Below are positions 14,834 to 22,248 of a stretch of 32,026 nucleotides of DNA, piece by piece. The DNA lies in the NCBI GenBank assembly GCA_021298195.1, contig JAJTEQ010000016.1:1-32026 (forward strand). The letters run 5' to 3'. A program made the position numbers and the translations under genes. A model generated the notes under the pieces. The model saw nothing but the letters and a program-made list of their open reading frames with translations, did not search any database and had not been told where the DNA came from. Numbering within the stretch: position 1 is the stretch's first letter; every line of letters starts with the position of its first letter. Source of the stretch: Ilumatobacteraceae bacterium. GTDB taxonomy: Bacteria; Actinomycetota; Acidimicrobiia; Acidimicrobiales; Ilumatobacteraceae.

Positions 14834-14839
14834 ACCCTA
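14834..14839 (-). promoter_or_regulatory. -10 box (TAGGGT) of leaderless tldD-tldE(-uppP) transcript
   Basis: TAGGGT, six G residues, then ATG 14827. The upstream side, where a -35 or activator would bind, is occupied by the 57-nt palindrome at 14843-14899. Confidence 0.5.
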
Positions 14840-14842
14840 ATC

Positions 14843-14899
14843 GCGACAATTTGTCGCTTTACGTACACGAGCCATGTACACAAAGCGACAAATTGTCGC
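14843..14899. repeat. 57-nt nested palindrome, copy 1
   Basis: Two 25-nt arms around a 7-nt loop (CGAGCCA); 23 of 25 arm positions pair, with the two mismatches in the left arm at the ACGTACA segment (copy 2 has GTGTACA). The outer 15 nt of each arm, GCGACAATTTGTCGC and its complement, is itself a perfect 7-1-7 palindrome, so the element contains two identical dyads with centres 42 nt apart. It lies between the divergent tldD and PAP2 genes, close to tldD. The rest of the 220-nt intergenic region contains the two promoters and no other gene that I can see. A second copy occurs at 20524-20580. Confidence 0.9.
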
Positions 14900-15035
14900 A
14901 AATGCGTCGGGGTGGGTGAGGCGAGGGGGATGGGCATGACGATCATCGCGGTCTCGTCAACCGGGACATTCCGATCGAACACCGGGCACCGGGCGAAACC
15001 GTCCGAGAGAACCGCGTCCCTCGGGTCCAATTGCC

Positions 15036-15041
15036 TAGATT
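15036..15041 (+). promoter_or_regulatory. -10 box (TAGATT) of leaderless PAP2 gene
   Basis: TAGATT stands 6 nt before GTG 15048, with no Shine-Dalgarno between them. Confidence 0.55.
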
Positions 15042-15047
15042 GGAACG

Positions 15048-15986
15048 GTGAACGACGAAGCCGAGCGCACGATTCCGCCTCGCGCCCACCGCACGTTCTG
15101 GTGGAAAGAAGCCCTCATCATGCTGGGTTTCTACGTCGTGTACTCGTGGAGTCGAAATCAGTTCGGCTCGGCCAACATCGGACCGGGCGATGAACCACTG
15201 AACGCCTTTCACAACGCAGAGCGTCTCATCCGATTCGAGCGGGCGATCGGCCTTTATCACGAGGAGTCCGTACAGGACTGGTTTCTCCGCTTCCGTGGCT
15301 TCATCCGCTTCTGGAACGTGTACTACGGCACCGCACACTTCGTCGTCACACTCGCCGTCTTCTGGATCCTTTTCGCCAAGCGCAAACACGTGTTCCCTCA
15401 GTGGCGGAACGCCCTGGCCATCACGACCGCTCTTGCCATCGTCGGCTTCTCACTGTTCCCCGTCATGCCACCCCGCCTGCTCGACGCGCCTTGCCCGTCC
15501 GAGGCTGGCGGCTTCGGCGGTGGATGCATCCCGAGCACGTTGCGCAACACGTTCGACAGCGTCGACCCTCTCGTTCTCGATGGCCGAGCCCGAACCGCCG
15601 AGCAAGGATCCTTCGGCTTCGTCGACACGCTTCCCGAGTACGGCGGCGCACTTTGGACGTTCGACTCCAAGGGCATGACCCAGCTGTCCAATCAGTACGC
15701 CGCCATGCCCAGCATGCACATCGGTTGGAGCAGTTGGTGCGCCTTCGCCATGTGGCCACTTCTTCGTCGCCGCTGGACCAAGGTCGCCATGTTGCTCTAC
15801 CCCGCGGCCACGCTTTTCTGCATCGTCGTCACCGGCAACCACTTCTGGATCGACGGCATCGGCGGGCAAATGGCGCTGGCACTCGGCGTTTGGGGCGGAT
15901 GGTCCCTTCACCGTTGGAACACCCGCCGTCTGGACCAACGGCACGACATCACCCACGGCATCGAAAGACCTGCTCCACCGGCGTGA
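15048..15986 (+). CDS. PAP2-superfamily membrane phosphatase/phosphotransferase (inositol-phosphorylceramide-synthase-like)
   Basis: A 312-aa polytopic membrane protein with six or so hydrophobic segments. The lipid-phosphatase motifs are visible late in the sequence: AAMPSMHIGWSSW (motif 2, PSMH with catalytic His) and VTGNHFWIDGIGG (motif 3, HxxxD). FPVMPPRLL earlier is typical of the PAP2_3/Aur1-like branch, which acts on phosphatidylinositol or other lipid phosphates. In Actinobacteria such genes are often tied to inositol-lipid or isoprenoid-phosphate metabolism, but the substrate cannot be read here. GTG 15048 with a TAGATT box 6 nt upstream defines the start. dxs follows after 59 nt with its own -10-like TAGCGT. 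Confidence 0.85.
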   Translation: MNDEAERTIPPRAHRTFWWKEALIMLGFYVVYSWSRNQFGSANIGPGDEPLNAFHNAERLIRFERAIGLYHEESVQDWFLRFRGFIRFWNVYYGTAHFVVTLAVFWILFAKRKHVFPQWRNALAITTALAIVGFSLFPVMPPRLLDAPCPSEAGGFGGGCIPSTLRNTFDSVDPLVLDGRARTAEQGSFGFVDTLPEYGGALWTFDSKGMTQLSNQYAAMPSMHIGWSSWCAFAMWPLLRRRWTKVAMLLYPAATLFCIVVTGNHFWIDGIGGQMALALGVWGGWSLHRWNTRRLDQRHDITHGIERPAPPA

Positions 15987-16028
15987 CGGACGGCGGTAAT
16001 CCGGATTCCGCCCCCACATCATCGAGGG

Positions 16029-16034
16029 GTAGCG
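16029..16034 (+). promoter_or_regulatory. probable -10 box (TAGCGT) of dxs
   Basis: TAGCGT lies 11 nt before the ATG at 16046, leaving at most a few nt of 5' leader. No Shine-Dalgarno is present. Confidence 0.35.
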
Positions 16035-16045
16035 TTCCAGACATC

Positions 16046-18007
16046 ATGGGACTCGAATCCATCCGTCAGCCGAGCGACCTACGTCGTCTGTCGTACTCGG
16101 AACTCGACGACCTTGCCGGCGAGATCCGGGACTTCATCGTGCAGGCGGTGGCCTCCAACAGCGGACACCTCGGATCCAACTTGGGTGCCGTCGAGCTGAC
16201 TCTGGCCCTGCACCGGGTCTTCGAGTCGCCGACCGACGCCATCCTGTGGGACACCGGGCACCAGGCGTACGTCCACAAGATCGTCACCGGTCGCTCGTCG
16301 GGTTTCGACCGTCTGCGCCAGGCGGACGGCCTGTCCGGCTACCCCAGCCGCGAGGAGAGCCAGCACGACTACATCGAGAACAGCCATGCGTCCACGGTTC
16401 TGTCGTACGCGTACGGCATGGCGGTCGCGCGCGACTCGGGTGCGGCGAGTCATCGACACATCGTCGCGGTCATCGGTGACGGCTCGATGACCGGTGGCAT
16501 GGCCTACGAGGCGCTGAACAATCTCGGTCACTCCAAGAAGCGCGTCATCATCGTCCTCAACGACAACGGACGCAGTTACGCCCCGACCATCTCGAACCTG
16601 ACGCAACCACACAGCGCATTGGTCGACGTCGATCGCACTCAGACCTCCGATCGTTCCGCCCTCCCCGAACGCATCACCGAGAAGCTCTCGCACAGCCTCA
16701 CGCGCATCCGCATGAATCCGTTGTACGTGCAACGTCAGCGACGGCTGGAAGCGTGGTTGCAGAACCTTCCGGTGGTTGGGCAACAGGCCGAGAAGGGAAT
16801 GGAGGCCGTGAAGGCCGCGGTTCGTGAGTTCCTGCAACCGCCGTCGTTCTTCGAGGCGCTCGGCGTTCGGTACATCGGCCCGATCGACGGTCACGACGTT
16901 CGCGAACTCGAGATCGCATTGCGCAACGCCGAGGATCTGTCGGCCGAGGGCCCGATCGTGGTGCACGTCCTCACCCAGAAGGGCAAGGGCTACCCGCCCG
17001 CCGAGGACGACGACGAGAAGCACTTGCACGACACCCCGGTGTTCGACCCGGCCGTCGGCCCCCCCAAGGCCGTTCCCACCGGATACACCCAGGCGTTCGC
17101 CGACGCCATCTTGAAAGAAGCCGAGGCTGACTCGCGCGTGGTGGCCATCACGGCCGCCATGCCCGGCCCCACCGGGTTGTTGCCCTTCCAGGATCGATTC
17201 GCGGATCGGTTCTTCGACGTGGGCATCGCCGAGCAACACGCGGTCACGGGTGCCGCGGGAATGGCCATGGGCGGTTTGCGTCCGATCGTCGCCCTGTACT
17301 CCACGTTCCTGTCGCGGGCCTGGGACCAGGTGGTGTACGACGTGGCGCTGCATCGCCTGCCCGTGATCTTCTGTCTCGATCGCGCGGGCATCACCGGAGA
17401 CGACGGCCCGAGCCACCACGGTATCTACGACATGGCGCTGCTCACGAAGGTCCCCGGAATGCGTGTGCTGGCGCCGTCGAGCGCGCAGGAACTTCAGCAG
17501 ATGCTGCACGATGCGGTCGGTTTGGCCGACGCGGGCCCCGTGATGATCCGCTACCCCAAGGGCGCCGCTCGTCAAGTGCCCGAGAACGAAGTGGGCTCGG
17601 GTCTCGACGCCCGCAAGCTCCGCTCCGGCGACGGATCGCTGGCGATCCTCGCGGTGGGCAAGATGGTCGCCGCGGCCATCAAGGCCGCCGACATGTTGAA
17701 CGAGCGCGGCGTTTCGGCCACGGTGTGGGACGTGCGCTCCTGCGCACCGCTGGACGCATCCATGTGCGACGACGCGGCGCGTCATCGGCGGGTCATCACC
17801 ATCGAGGACGGCATCCGCGAGGGTGGCGTCGGCATGTCCATCGCGTCCGAGATTCACGCACGCAACGAGAAGTGCCTCGTCGACGCTCTCGGAGTCCCGA
17901 CGAAATTCCTACCGCACGCCAAACCCGATCGCCTGCTCGCATCACTCGGACTCGATGCCGACGGAATCGTCGCCACGTTCGACAAAGCGAACGACGACGC
18001 AGTCTGA
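16046..18007 (+). CDS. dxs: 1-deoxy-D-xylulose-5-phosphate synthase
   Basis: Thiamine-diphosphate enzyme that condenses pyruvate and glyceraldehyde-3-phosphate, the entry step of the MEP isoprenoid pathway. Family landmarks are SNSGHLGSNLGAVELTLALH (H41 near the active site), the TPP motif from GDGSMTGG at 144-151 to LNDNG at 171-175, FFEALGVRYIGPIDGHD, HVLTQKGKGYPPAE, and the pyrimidine-domain Glu in FDVGIAEQHAVTGAAG. The C-terminal transketolase domain is complete. The length of 653 aa is normal. It starts the dxs-hisN-amidohydrolase run, in which gaps are 1 nt and -4 nt. Its cofactor would come from the thiamine operon at 22.2 kb. Confidence 0.97.
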   Translation: MGLESIRQPSDLRRLSYSELDDLAGEIRDFIVQAVASNSGHLGSNLGAVELTLALHRVFESPTDAILWDTGHQAYVHKIVTGRSSGFDRLRQADGLSGYPSREESQHDYIENSHASTVLSYAYGMAVARDSGAASHRHIVAVIGDGSMTGGMAYEALNNLGHSKKRVIIVLNDNGRSYAPTISNLTQPHSALVDVDRTQTSDRSALPERITEKLSHSLTRIRMNPLYVQRQRRLEAWLQNLPVVGQQAEKGMEAVKAAVREFLQPPSFFEALGVRYIGPIDGHDVRELEIALRNAEDLSAEGPIVVHVLTQKGKGYPPAEDDDEKHLHDTPVFDPAVGPPKAVPTGYTQAFADAILKEAEADSRVVAITAAMPGPTGLLPFQDRFADRFFDVGIAEQHAVTGAAGMAMGGLRPIVALYSTFLSRAWDQVVYDVALHRLPVIFCLDRAGITGDDGPSHHGIYDMALLTKVPGMRVLAPSSAQELQQMLHDAVGLADAGPVMIRYPKGAARQVPENEVGSGLDARKLRSGDGSLAILAVGKMVAAAIKAADMLNERGVSATVWDVRSCAPLDASMCDDAARHRRVITIEDGIREGGVGMSIASEIHARNEKCLVDALGVPTKFLPHAKPDRLLASLGLDADGIVATFDKANDDAV

Positions 18008-18008
18008 C

Positions 18009-18797
18009 ATGTCGTCCGTCGACGCGCTCCAGGATGAATTGGCCCTCGCCATCCGTGTCGCCGACGCCGCCGACGCGATGTCGTTGCCGTATTTCGAGAA
18101 GCGATCGTTCACTCTTTCCCGAAAGGCCGACCACAGCGAGGTCACCGAAGCGGATCGCAACACCGAGACGGCCATCACCGATCTACTCGTGAACGCGCGA
18201 CCCCGACACGCCATCTACGGGGAGGAACACGGAACGATCGGAGACGCGGACTCCACGTGGACGTGGGTGATCGATCCCATCGACGGCACGTCGAACTTCG
18301 TGCGCGGGGTGCCCGTGTGGGCGACCCTCATCTCTCTCGTTCATCGCGAGCGTGGGCCACTTCTCGGCGTGGTTTCGGCTCCCGCGATGGGCCGACGCTG
18401 GTGGGGTGGCCACGGCCTGGGTGCTTTCGCCAACGGTCGACCCATTCGTGTTTCGGATGTGGAGAACGTTCGCGAAGCACAGGTCAGCGTCACCTTCAAC
18501 AAGGGATGGGACGAAGCGGGACGCACCGAGGATCTCGTCCGACTTCAGCAGTCCGCGTATCGAGCCCGCGGATACGGCGACTTCTGGCAACACATGCTCG
18601 TCGCCGAAGGTGCCGTCGACATCGCGGTCGACGCCATCGGACTGGCTCCCTACGACAACGCGGCGGTTCAAGCGGTGGTCGAGGCGGCCGGTGGAACGCA
18701 CACCGACCGATTCGGCCGACGCGACTACACCAGCAACTCGGCGATCTCCTCCAACGGTCGTCTGCACTCCGCGGTGGTCGGTATTCTCGGCGCATGA
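18009..18797 (+). CDS. hisN: inositol-monophosphatase family phosphatase, probably histidinol-phosphatase HisN
   Basis: Mg2+-dependent, lithium-sensitive-type phosphatase of 262 aa. Metal ligands are seen in GEEHG (E72/E73) and WVIDPIDGTSNFVRG (D89, D92), and the late acid motif is APYDNAAV. ADHSEVTEADRNTE near residue 40 is the usual N-terminal motif. Actinobacterial proteins with this GTSNFVRGVPVW segment are commonly annotated as histidinol-phosphatase, which I favour; inositol-1-phosphatase is the main alternative, and the PAP2/inositol-lipid-like gene two positions upstream keeps that open. Its ATG comes 1 nt after the dxs stop and its own stop overlaps the next ATG, so it is in the middle of an operon. 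Confidence 0.85.
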   Translation: MSSVDALQDELALAIRVADAADAMSLPYFEKRSFTLSRKADHSEVTEADRNTETAITDLLVNARPRHAIYGEEHGTIGDADSTWTWVIDPIDGTSNFVRGVPVWATLISLVHRERGPLLGVVSAPAMGRRWWGGHGLGAFANGRPIRVSDVENVREAQVSVTFNKGWDEAGRTEDLVRLQQSAYRARGYGDFWQHMLVAEGAVDIAVDAIGLAPYDNAAVQAVVEAAGGTHTDRFGRRDYTSNSAISSNGRLHSAVVGILGA

Positions 18798-20521
18798 CCC
18801 GCGTCGTCATCAAGAACGCCAACCTCGTCGACGGCACCGGTGCGGCCGCGCGCATGGCCGACATCACCATGCAGGACGGCCTCTTCACCGAGGTCGCCGC
18901 GGCTGGTTCGGCCGGCACCCACGGCGACACACGAGTGATCGACGCCGACGGCGCTCTCGTCACACCCGGCTTCGTCGACGTGCACACTCACTACGACGCC
19001 CAGGTGTCGTGGGATCCGTGGCTCACTCCCAGCTCGTGGCACGGTGTCACCACCGCGGTGATGGGCAATTGCGGAGTGGGCTTCGCGCCCGCTCACCCCG
19101 ATCGACATCAGTGGCTGATCGAACTGATGGAAGGTGTCGAGGACATCCCGGGTTCGGCCATGACCGATGGCATCGACTGGCAGTGGGAGAGCTTCCCCGA
19201 GTACCTGACATCCGTCGAAAGTCGGTCGTACGTTCTCGACGTCGGTACGCAGATCGCTCACGGGCCGCTTCGCGCGTACGTGATGGGACAACGCGGTGCC
19301 GACAACTTGCCGGCGACCGAGGACGATCGCCGGCGAATGGCCGAACTGGTTGAAGAGGCTCTTCGCGCCGGTGCTCTCGGTTTCTCGACCAGTCGAACGC
19401 CATTGCACAAGTCCAAGAGTGGCGAGCTGGTGCCGGGAACGATGGTCGATGCACAGGAGTTGTTCGAAATCGCCGATGCCATGACCAGGGCCGGCCACGG
19501 AAACTTTCAGTTCTCCCCCGAACACATTCGCGTCCCCGACGAGGAGTGGGTCTGGATGCGCGAGTTGGCCCGTCGCACCGGCCGCACCGTGAGTGTGAAC
19601 CTCAGCCAGACGGATCAATCCCCCGAGATCTGGAGGTCGGTGCTCACTCGTCTCGACGAAGCCCGCGCCGACGGAATCCCCATGGTGGCCCAAGTGGCCG
19701 GACGGTCGATCGGAATCATGTATTGCCTGCACGGCTCGGTGCACCCGCTGCTCTTCCATCCCGCGTACGCCGAGGTGCAGGACCTTCCCATGCCCGCACG
19801 CCTGCGGGCGCTGGCGGACCCCGAGCGTCGTCGTCGCATCATCGAAGACGTACCTGATGACGGCGGATTCTTCCAACGGATCGTTCTCGACAAGTTGGAC
19901 GGAATGTGGTTGGTGAACGGCGCGGACATCGATTACGAGCCTCGTCGGGAGGACTCGATCGGAGGAATCGCTCGGCGAACGGGGGCGAACCCGGTCGAGC
20001 TGATCCTGAATCAGCTGATGTCGAACGATGGGCACGGGATGATCTATGCCCCGTTCTTCAATTACTCGTACGGCGACCTGTCGATGACGTACGAAGCGCA
20101 CCTCCATCCCGGGACGCGAATGGGGCTCTCGGACGCGGGAGCACATTGCGGGGCCATCTGTGACGGCGGCATGCCGACGTTCATGTTGACCCACTGGACG
20201 CGCGATCGTCGGCGCGGACCACGCCTCGGCCTGGAGTACGTGATTCATCGCCAGACCGCTCAGACGGCGCAATTGTTCGGACTGCACGATCGGGGCGTGG
20301 TCGCCCCGGGAATGCGAGCGGATCTGAACATCATCGACTACGAGAACCTGGGCTTCGACGTGCCGCGCATGGTATTCGACCTTCCGGCCAACGGGCGCCG
20401 TCTGGTGCAGCGGGGACGCGGGTATGTGGCGACGTTCGTGGCGGGCGAGCAAACGGTGGATCGCGACGAGTTCACGGGCGCTCTCCCCGGCCGCCTCATT
20501 CGCGGCCCCCAAAACCCCTAA
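18794..20521 (+). CDS. D-aminoacylase-like amidohydrolase (N-acyl-D-amino-acid deacylase family)
   Basis: A 575-aa metal-dependent hydrolase of the amidohydrolase superfamily. The HxH motif is FVDVHTHYDAQ (H64, H66), and MGNCGVGFAP supplies C93, matching the cysteine ligand unusual to D-aminoacylases. GFSTSRTPLHKSKSGELVPG at 196-215 and the late catalytic Asp in GLSDAGAHCG (D447) fit the family. It would release D-amino acids or related amines from N-acylated forms; the true substrate is uncertain because this subfamily is often broader than its name. The ATG overlaps the hisN stop by ATGA. The 57-nt palindrome copy 2 begins 2 nt after the stop. Confidence 0.87.
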   Translation: MTRVVIKNANLVDGTGAAARMADITMQDGLFTEVAAAGSAGTHGDTRVIDADGALVTPGFVDVHTHYDAQVSWDPWLTPSSWHGVTTAVMGNCGVGFAPAHPDRHQWLIELMEGVEDIPGSAMTDGIDWQWESFPEYLTSVESRSYVLDVGTQIAHGPLRAYVMGQRGADNLPATEDDRRRMAELVEEALRAGALGFSTSRTPLHKSKSGELVPGTMVDAQELFEIADAMTRAGHGNFQFSPEHIRVPDEEWVWMRELARRTGRTVSVNLSQTDQSPEIWRSVLTRLDEARADGIPMVAQVAGRSIGIMYCLHGSVHPLLFHPAYAEVQDLPMPARLRALADPERRRRIIEDVPDDGGFFQRIVLDKLDGMWLVNGADIDYEPRREDSIGGIARRTGANPVELILNQLMSNDGHGMIYAPFFNYSYGDLSMTYEAHLHPGTRMGLSDAGAHCGAICDGGMPTFMLTHWTRDRRRGPRLGLEYVIHRQTAQTAQLFGLHDRGVVAPGMRADLNIIDYENLGFDVPRMVFDLPANGRRLVQRGRGYVATFVAGEQTVDRDEFTGALPGRLIRGPQNP

Positions 20522-20523
20522 AT

Positions 20524-20580
20524 GCGACAATTTGTCGCTTTGTGTACATGAGCCGTGTACACAAAGCGACAAATTGTCGC
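20524..20580. repeat. 57-nt nested palindrome, copy 2
   Basis: A perfect 25-bp inverted repeat with the 7-nt loop TGAGCCG. The outer 15 nt of each arm is the same 7-1-7 dyad (GCGACAATTTGTCGC) as in copy 1. The copies differ at four positions: two in the left arm and the two ends of the loop. It fills almost the whole gap between the convergent stops of the amidohydrolase (20521) and the nfuA-like gene (20588), where it could end transcription from both sides. Both copies share CCCTAA just to the left and AAA just to the right. Confidence 0.92.
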
Positions 20581-20587
20581 AAAGTGG

Positions 20588-21220
20588 TTAGCGGTAGAAG
20601 GGGTTTTCGCCGGAGGTGTGGTCCGTCAGGTCGCGCACTCGTTCCAGCCCGTCCACCTTCTCCACCAATTGCGTCTGAACGCCTTCCAGCATCGTCATCC
20701 GGCTCATCGAGCACCCGTGGCAACCGCCACCCATCGTCAGATACGCGGTCCCCTCACCGTCGTGCCCGACGAACGTCACGAATCCACCGTGGGCCGCCAG
20801 AGCCGGATTCACCTCGGTCGCGATCACGGCCTCGATCTCGGCCGACATCACGTCGTCGCTCACCAGTCCCTCGACCACCATCGCCACCGGCTTGTTGGGG
20901 TTGCGAATCACGAGACCGGTCGACGACGCATAATCGAGTACCGCACCCTGCAGTAGTTCCAGATCCTTCGCGGGGATGATGACCTTCATCCCCCCGTGAG
21001 TGCGCACCTCGTCGGTGAACGCGGCCTTGCGGAACTCGTCGAGCGACAGGTCGTACTTGAACTCCTCGCCGGCACCGCTCACGATCTCGAGTCGCAATCC
21101 CAGGGAGGCGGCGTCCTCCTCCGCATCACGGAGCTTGATCAGTTCGGCCAGCGCGTCATCGGTGATCGTGATGATCGTTCCGCTGTCGACGGCCGAGGGT
21201 TGGGGGGCAAGAGGGCTCAC
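20588..21220 (-). CDS. nfuA: NfuA-type Fe-S cluster carrier protein
   Basis: A 210-aa two-domain protein. Residues 15-110 resemble an A-type (IscA/HesB-like) domain without its cysteines, the degenerate N-terminal module of NfuA that contacts client proteins. Residues 120-200 are a NifU C-terminal domain with the cluster-binding C167-x-x-C170 in MGGGCHGCSMSRMTM. It is predicted to carry a 4Fe-4S cluster at a dimer interface and deliver it to apoproteins. Possible clients include radical SAM enzymes such as MoaA. GTG 21220 has TAGCCT 7 nt upstream and no ribosome binding site, so a leaderless start is likely. Confidence 0.92.
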   Translation of the reverse strand: MSPLAPQPSAVDSGTIITITDDALAELIKLRDAEEDAASLGLRLEIVSGAGEEFKYDLSLDEFRKAAFTDEVRTHGGMKVIIPAKDLELLQGAVLDYASSTGLVIRNPNKPVAMVVEGLVSDDVMSAEIEAVIATEVNPALAAHGGFVTFVGHDGEGTAYLTMGGGCHGCSMSRMTMLEGVQTQLVEKVDGLERVRDLTDHTSGENPFYR

Positions 21221-21227
21221 GGCTGGA

Positions 21228-21233
21228 AGGCTA
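21228..21233 (-). promoter_or_regulatory. -10 box (TAGCCT) of leaderless nfuA-like gene
   Basis: TAGCCT, 7 nt, then GTG 21220 on the minus strand. The hairpin at 21236-21252 lies directly upstream of the box. Confidence 0.5.
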
Positions 21234-21235
21234 CC

Positions 21236-21252
21236 GTCGGCTCACAGCCGAC
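21236..21252 (-). terminator. 7-bp GC hairpin after the SDR gene, also at the nfuA promoter
   Basis: GTCGGCT and AGCCGAC form a perfect 7-bp dyad with a 3-nt loop, 6 nt after the SDR stop. It has no T-run. It also falls in the spacer region upstream of the nfuA -10 box, so it could be an operator instead of, or as well as, a terminator. Confidence 0.35.
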
Positions 21253-21258
21253 CCCCGG

Positions 21259-22095
21259 TCAACGCGGGCCCCCTCCGTCACATTCGATCCGCTGACCAGT
21301 GACGTAGCCCGCCCCGTCACTGCACAGCCAAAGCACCACGTTGGCCACGTCCAGCGGTTGACACACGCGTCCGAAGGGGGATGCCTTGTCGAGGGCCCGC
21401 AGATCCGTCATCTCCTTCTGACCGGTCATCGCTCGGGCCAGTCGCAGACCCATGTCGGTCTCCACCAGTCCGGGCGCCACCACGTTCACGTGGATCCCGT
21501 AGGGGCGCTCTTCCTTGGCCAGCGTGAACGCCAAAGCCTCCATCGCCGCCTTGCCCATCGAATACGGCGCGCCATTCGCGCTCATGTGGGAAGTGGCGAC
21601 GGACGAGATCATCACGATGTCGCCACGTCCCCGCGTTCGCATGTTCGGCAACGCGCAACGCGCGAGGTGATGCGGCCCGACGGCATGCGTGGCCAGCAAT
21701 CTCTCCACCTCACCGGGATCGGTGTCGGCGACGGCTCGTCCGCGCGACGCCACCCCGGCGTTGCACACCAAGATGTCGATGCCACCCAGATCGGCCACCA
21801 CCGCATCGACCATCGACGCGACCGCATCGGGGTCATCGACCGACGCTTCGTACGCACGCGCGGTTCCGCCACTGGTCGTGATCGTCGCCACCGTCTCCTC
21901 CGCCGCATCACGGTCCGATCGGTAGTTCACCGCGACCGCGGCGCCATGCGCCGCCAACAATTCGCTGATCCCCCGCCCGATACCTCGTCCCCCACCCGAC
22001 ACCAGAGCGACCCGGCCCGTCAAGAACTTGTCCCCACTCACTTCGACCCCCGATACACCGACGCGCACCGGCAGATACGGCGGTGCATCCAACAT
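21259..22095 (-). CDS. short-chain dehydrogenase/reductase (classical SDR)
   Basis: NAD(P)-dependent oxidoreductase of 278 aa. The cofactor motif is SGGGRGIG at 33-40, with CNAG at 111-114 and the catalytic S165, Y178 and K182 (MISSVATS and YSMGKAA). The C-terminal YVTGQRIECDGG is typical of FabG-like members. The usual SDR begins near LTGRVALVSGGG, so about 24 residues precede the fold. ATG 22095 has GAAGG 10 nt upstream; an ATG at 22137 or a GTG nearer to the fold are alternatives. It resembles 3-oxoacyl-ACP reductase-like enzymes, but the substrate cannot be named. It is divergent from the thiamine operon. Confidence 0.9.
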   Translation of the reverse strand: MLDAPPYLPVRVGVSGVEVSGDKFLTGRVALVSGGGRGIGRGISELLAAHGAAVAVNYRSDRDAAEETVATITTSGGTARAYEASVDDPDAVASMVDAVVADLGGIDILVCNAGVASRGRAVADTDPGEVERLLATHAVGPHHLARCALPNMRTRGRGDIVMISSVATSHMSANGAPYSMGKAAMEALAFTLAKEERPYGIHVNVVAPGLVETDMGLRLARAMTGQKEMTDLRALDKASPFGRVCQPLDVANVVLWLCSDGAGYVTGQRIECDGGGPR

Positions 22096-22157
22096 TCTGT
22101 CATCACCTTCGTTTCCGGCGAGAAACGCCACCGCCACCCAAGTAGTGTTCGGAGCAC

Positions 22158-22246
22158 GACGGGGAGCTCGCGGGAACAGCGGGCTGAGAGGGTGGCTGCC
22201 GCCATCGACCCGAGAACCTGAACTGGGTAATGCCAGCGGAGGAATC
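22158..22246 (+). ncRNA. TPP riboswitch (THI element)
   Basis: The region carries the conserved core of the THI box: GGGCTGAGAGGGT in the 5' half, then GACCC pairing with GGGT, and AACCTGAACTGGGTAATGCC followed by AGCGGAGGAA. GCTCGC and GCGGGC form the variable stem on the 5' side. The Shine-Dalgarno GGAGGA (22238-22243) is continuous with the conserved 3' end, 5 nt before ATG 22249, so ligand binding most simply hides the ribosome binding site. It precedes thiamine pyrophosphokinase and the thiamine transporter genes, exactly the expected regulon. I did not compute a full fold, so the outer boundary is approximate. Confidence 0.95.
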
Positions 22247-22248
22247 GA

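Noticed and set aside
15401-16045. Possible 215-residue N-terminal extension of Dxs
   Set aside because: The in-frame extension lies over the PAP2 gene, which has clear PSMH and HxxxD motifs, and Dxs homology begins at the ATG at 16046.
16079-17857. 592-codon minus-strand frame opposite dxs
   Set aside because: Shadow of dxs codon periodicity, rich in His, Arg, Val and Gly with no domain.
18725-20572. 615-codon minus-strand frame opposite the amidohydrolase
   Set aside because: Shadow frame; it even starts inside the palindromic repeat.
14843-20580. Two 57-nt repeats considered as CRISPR or as transposon ends
   Set aside because: Only two copies 5.7 kb apart with ordinary housekeeping genes between them, no spacers, no transposase and no target-site duplication that I can see; intact synteny makes a composite transposon unlikely.
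20542-20700. Open frames crossing the palindromes that encode a shared peptide (VALCT followed by YTKRQIVA)
   Set aside because: The shared peptide results from the identical DNA repeat. The frames run on into unrelated antisense sequence, and there are no start signals.
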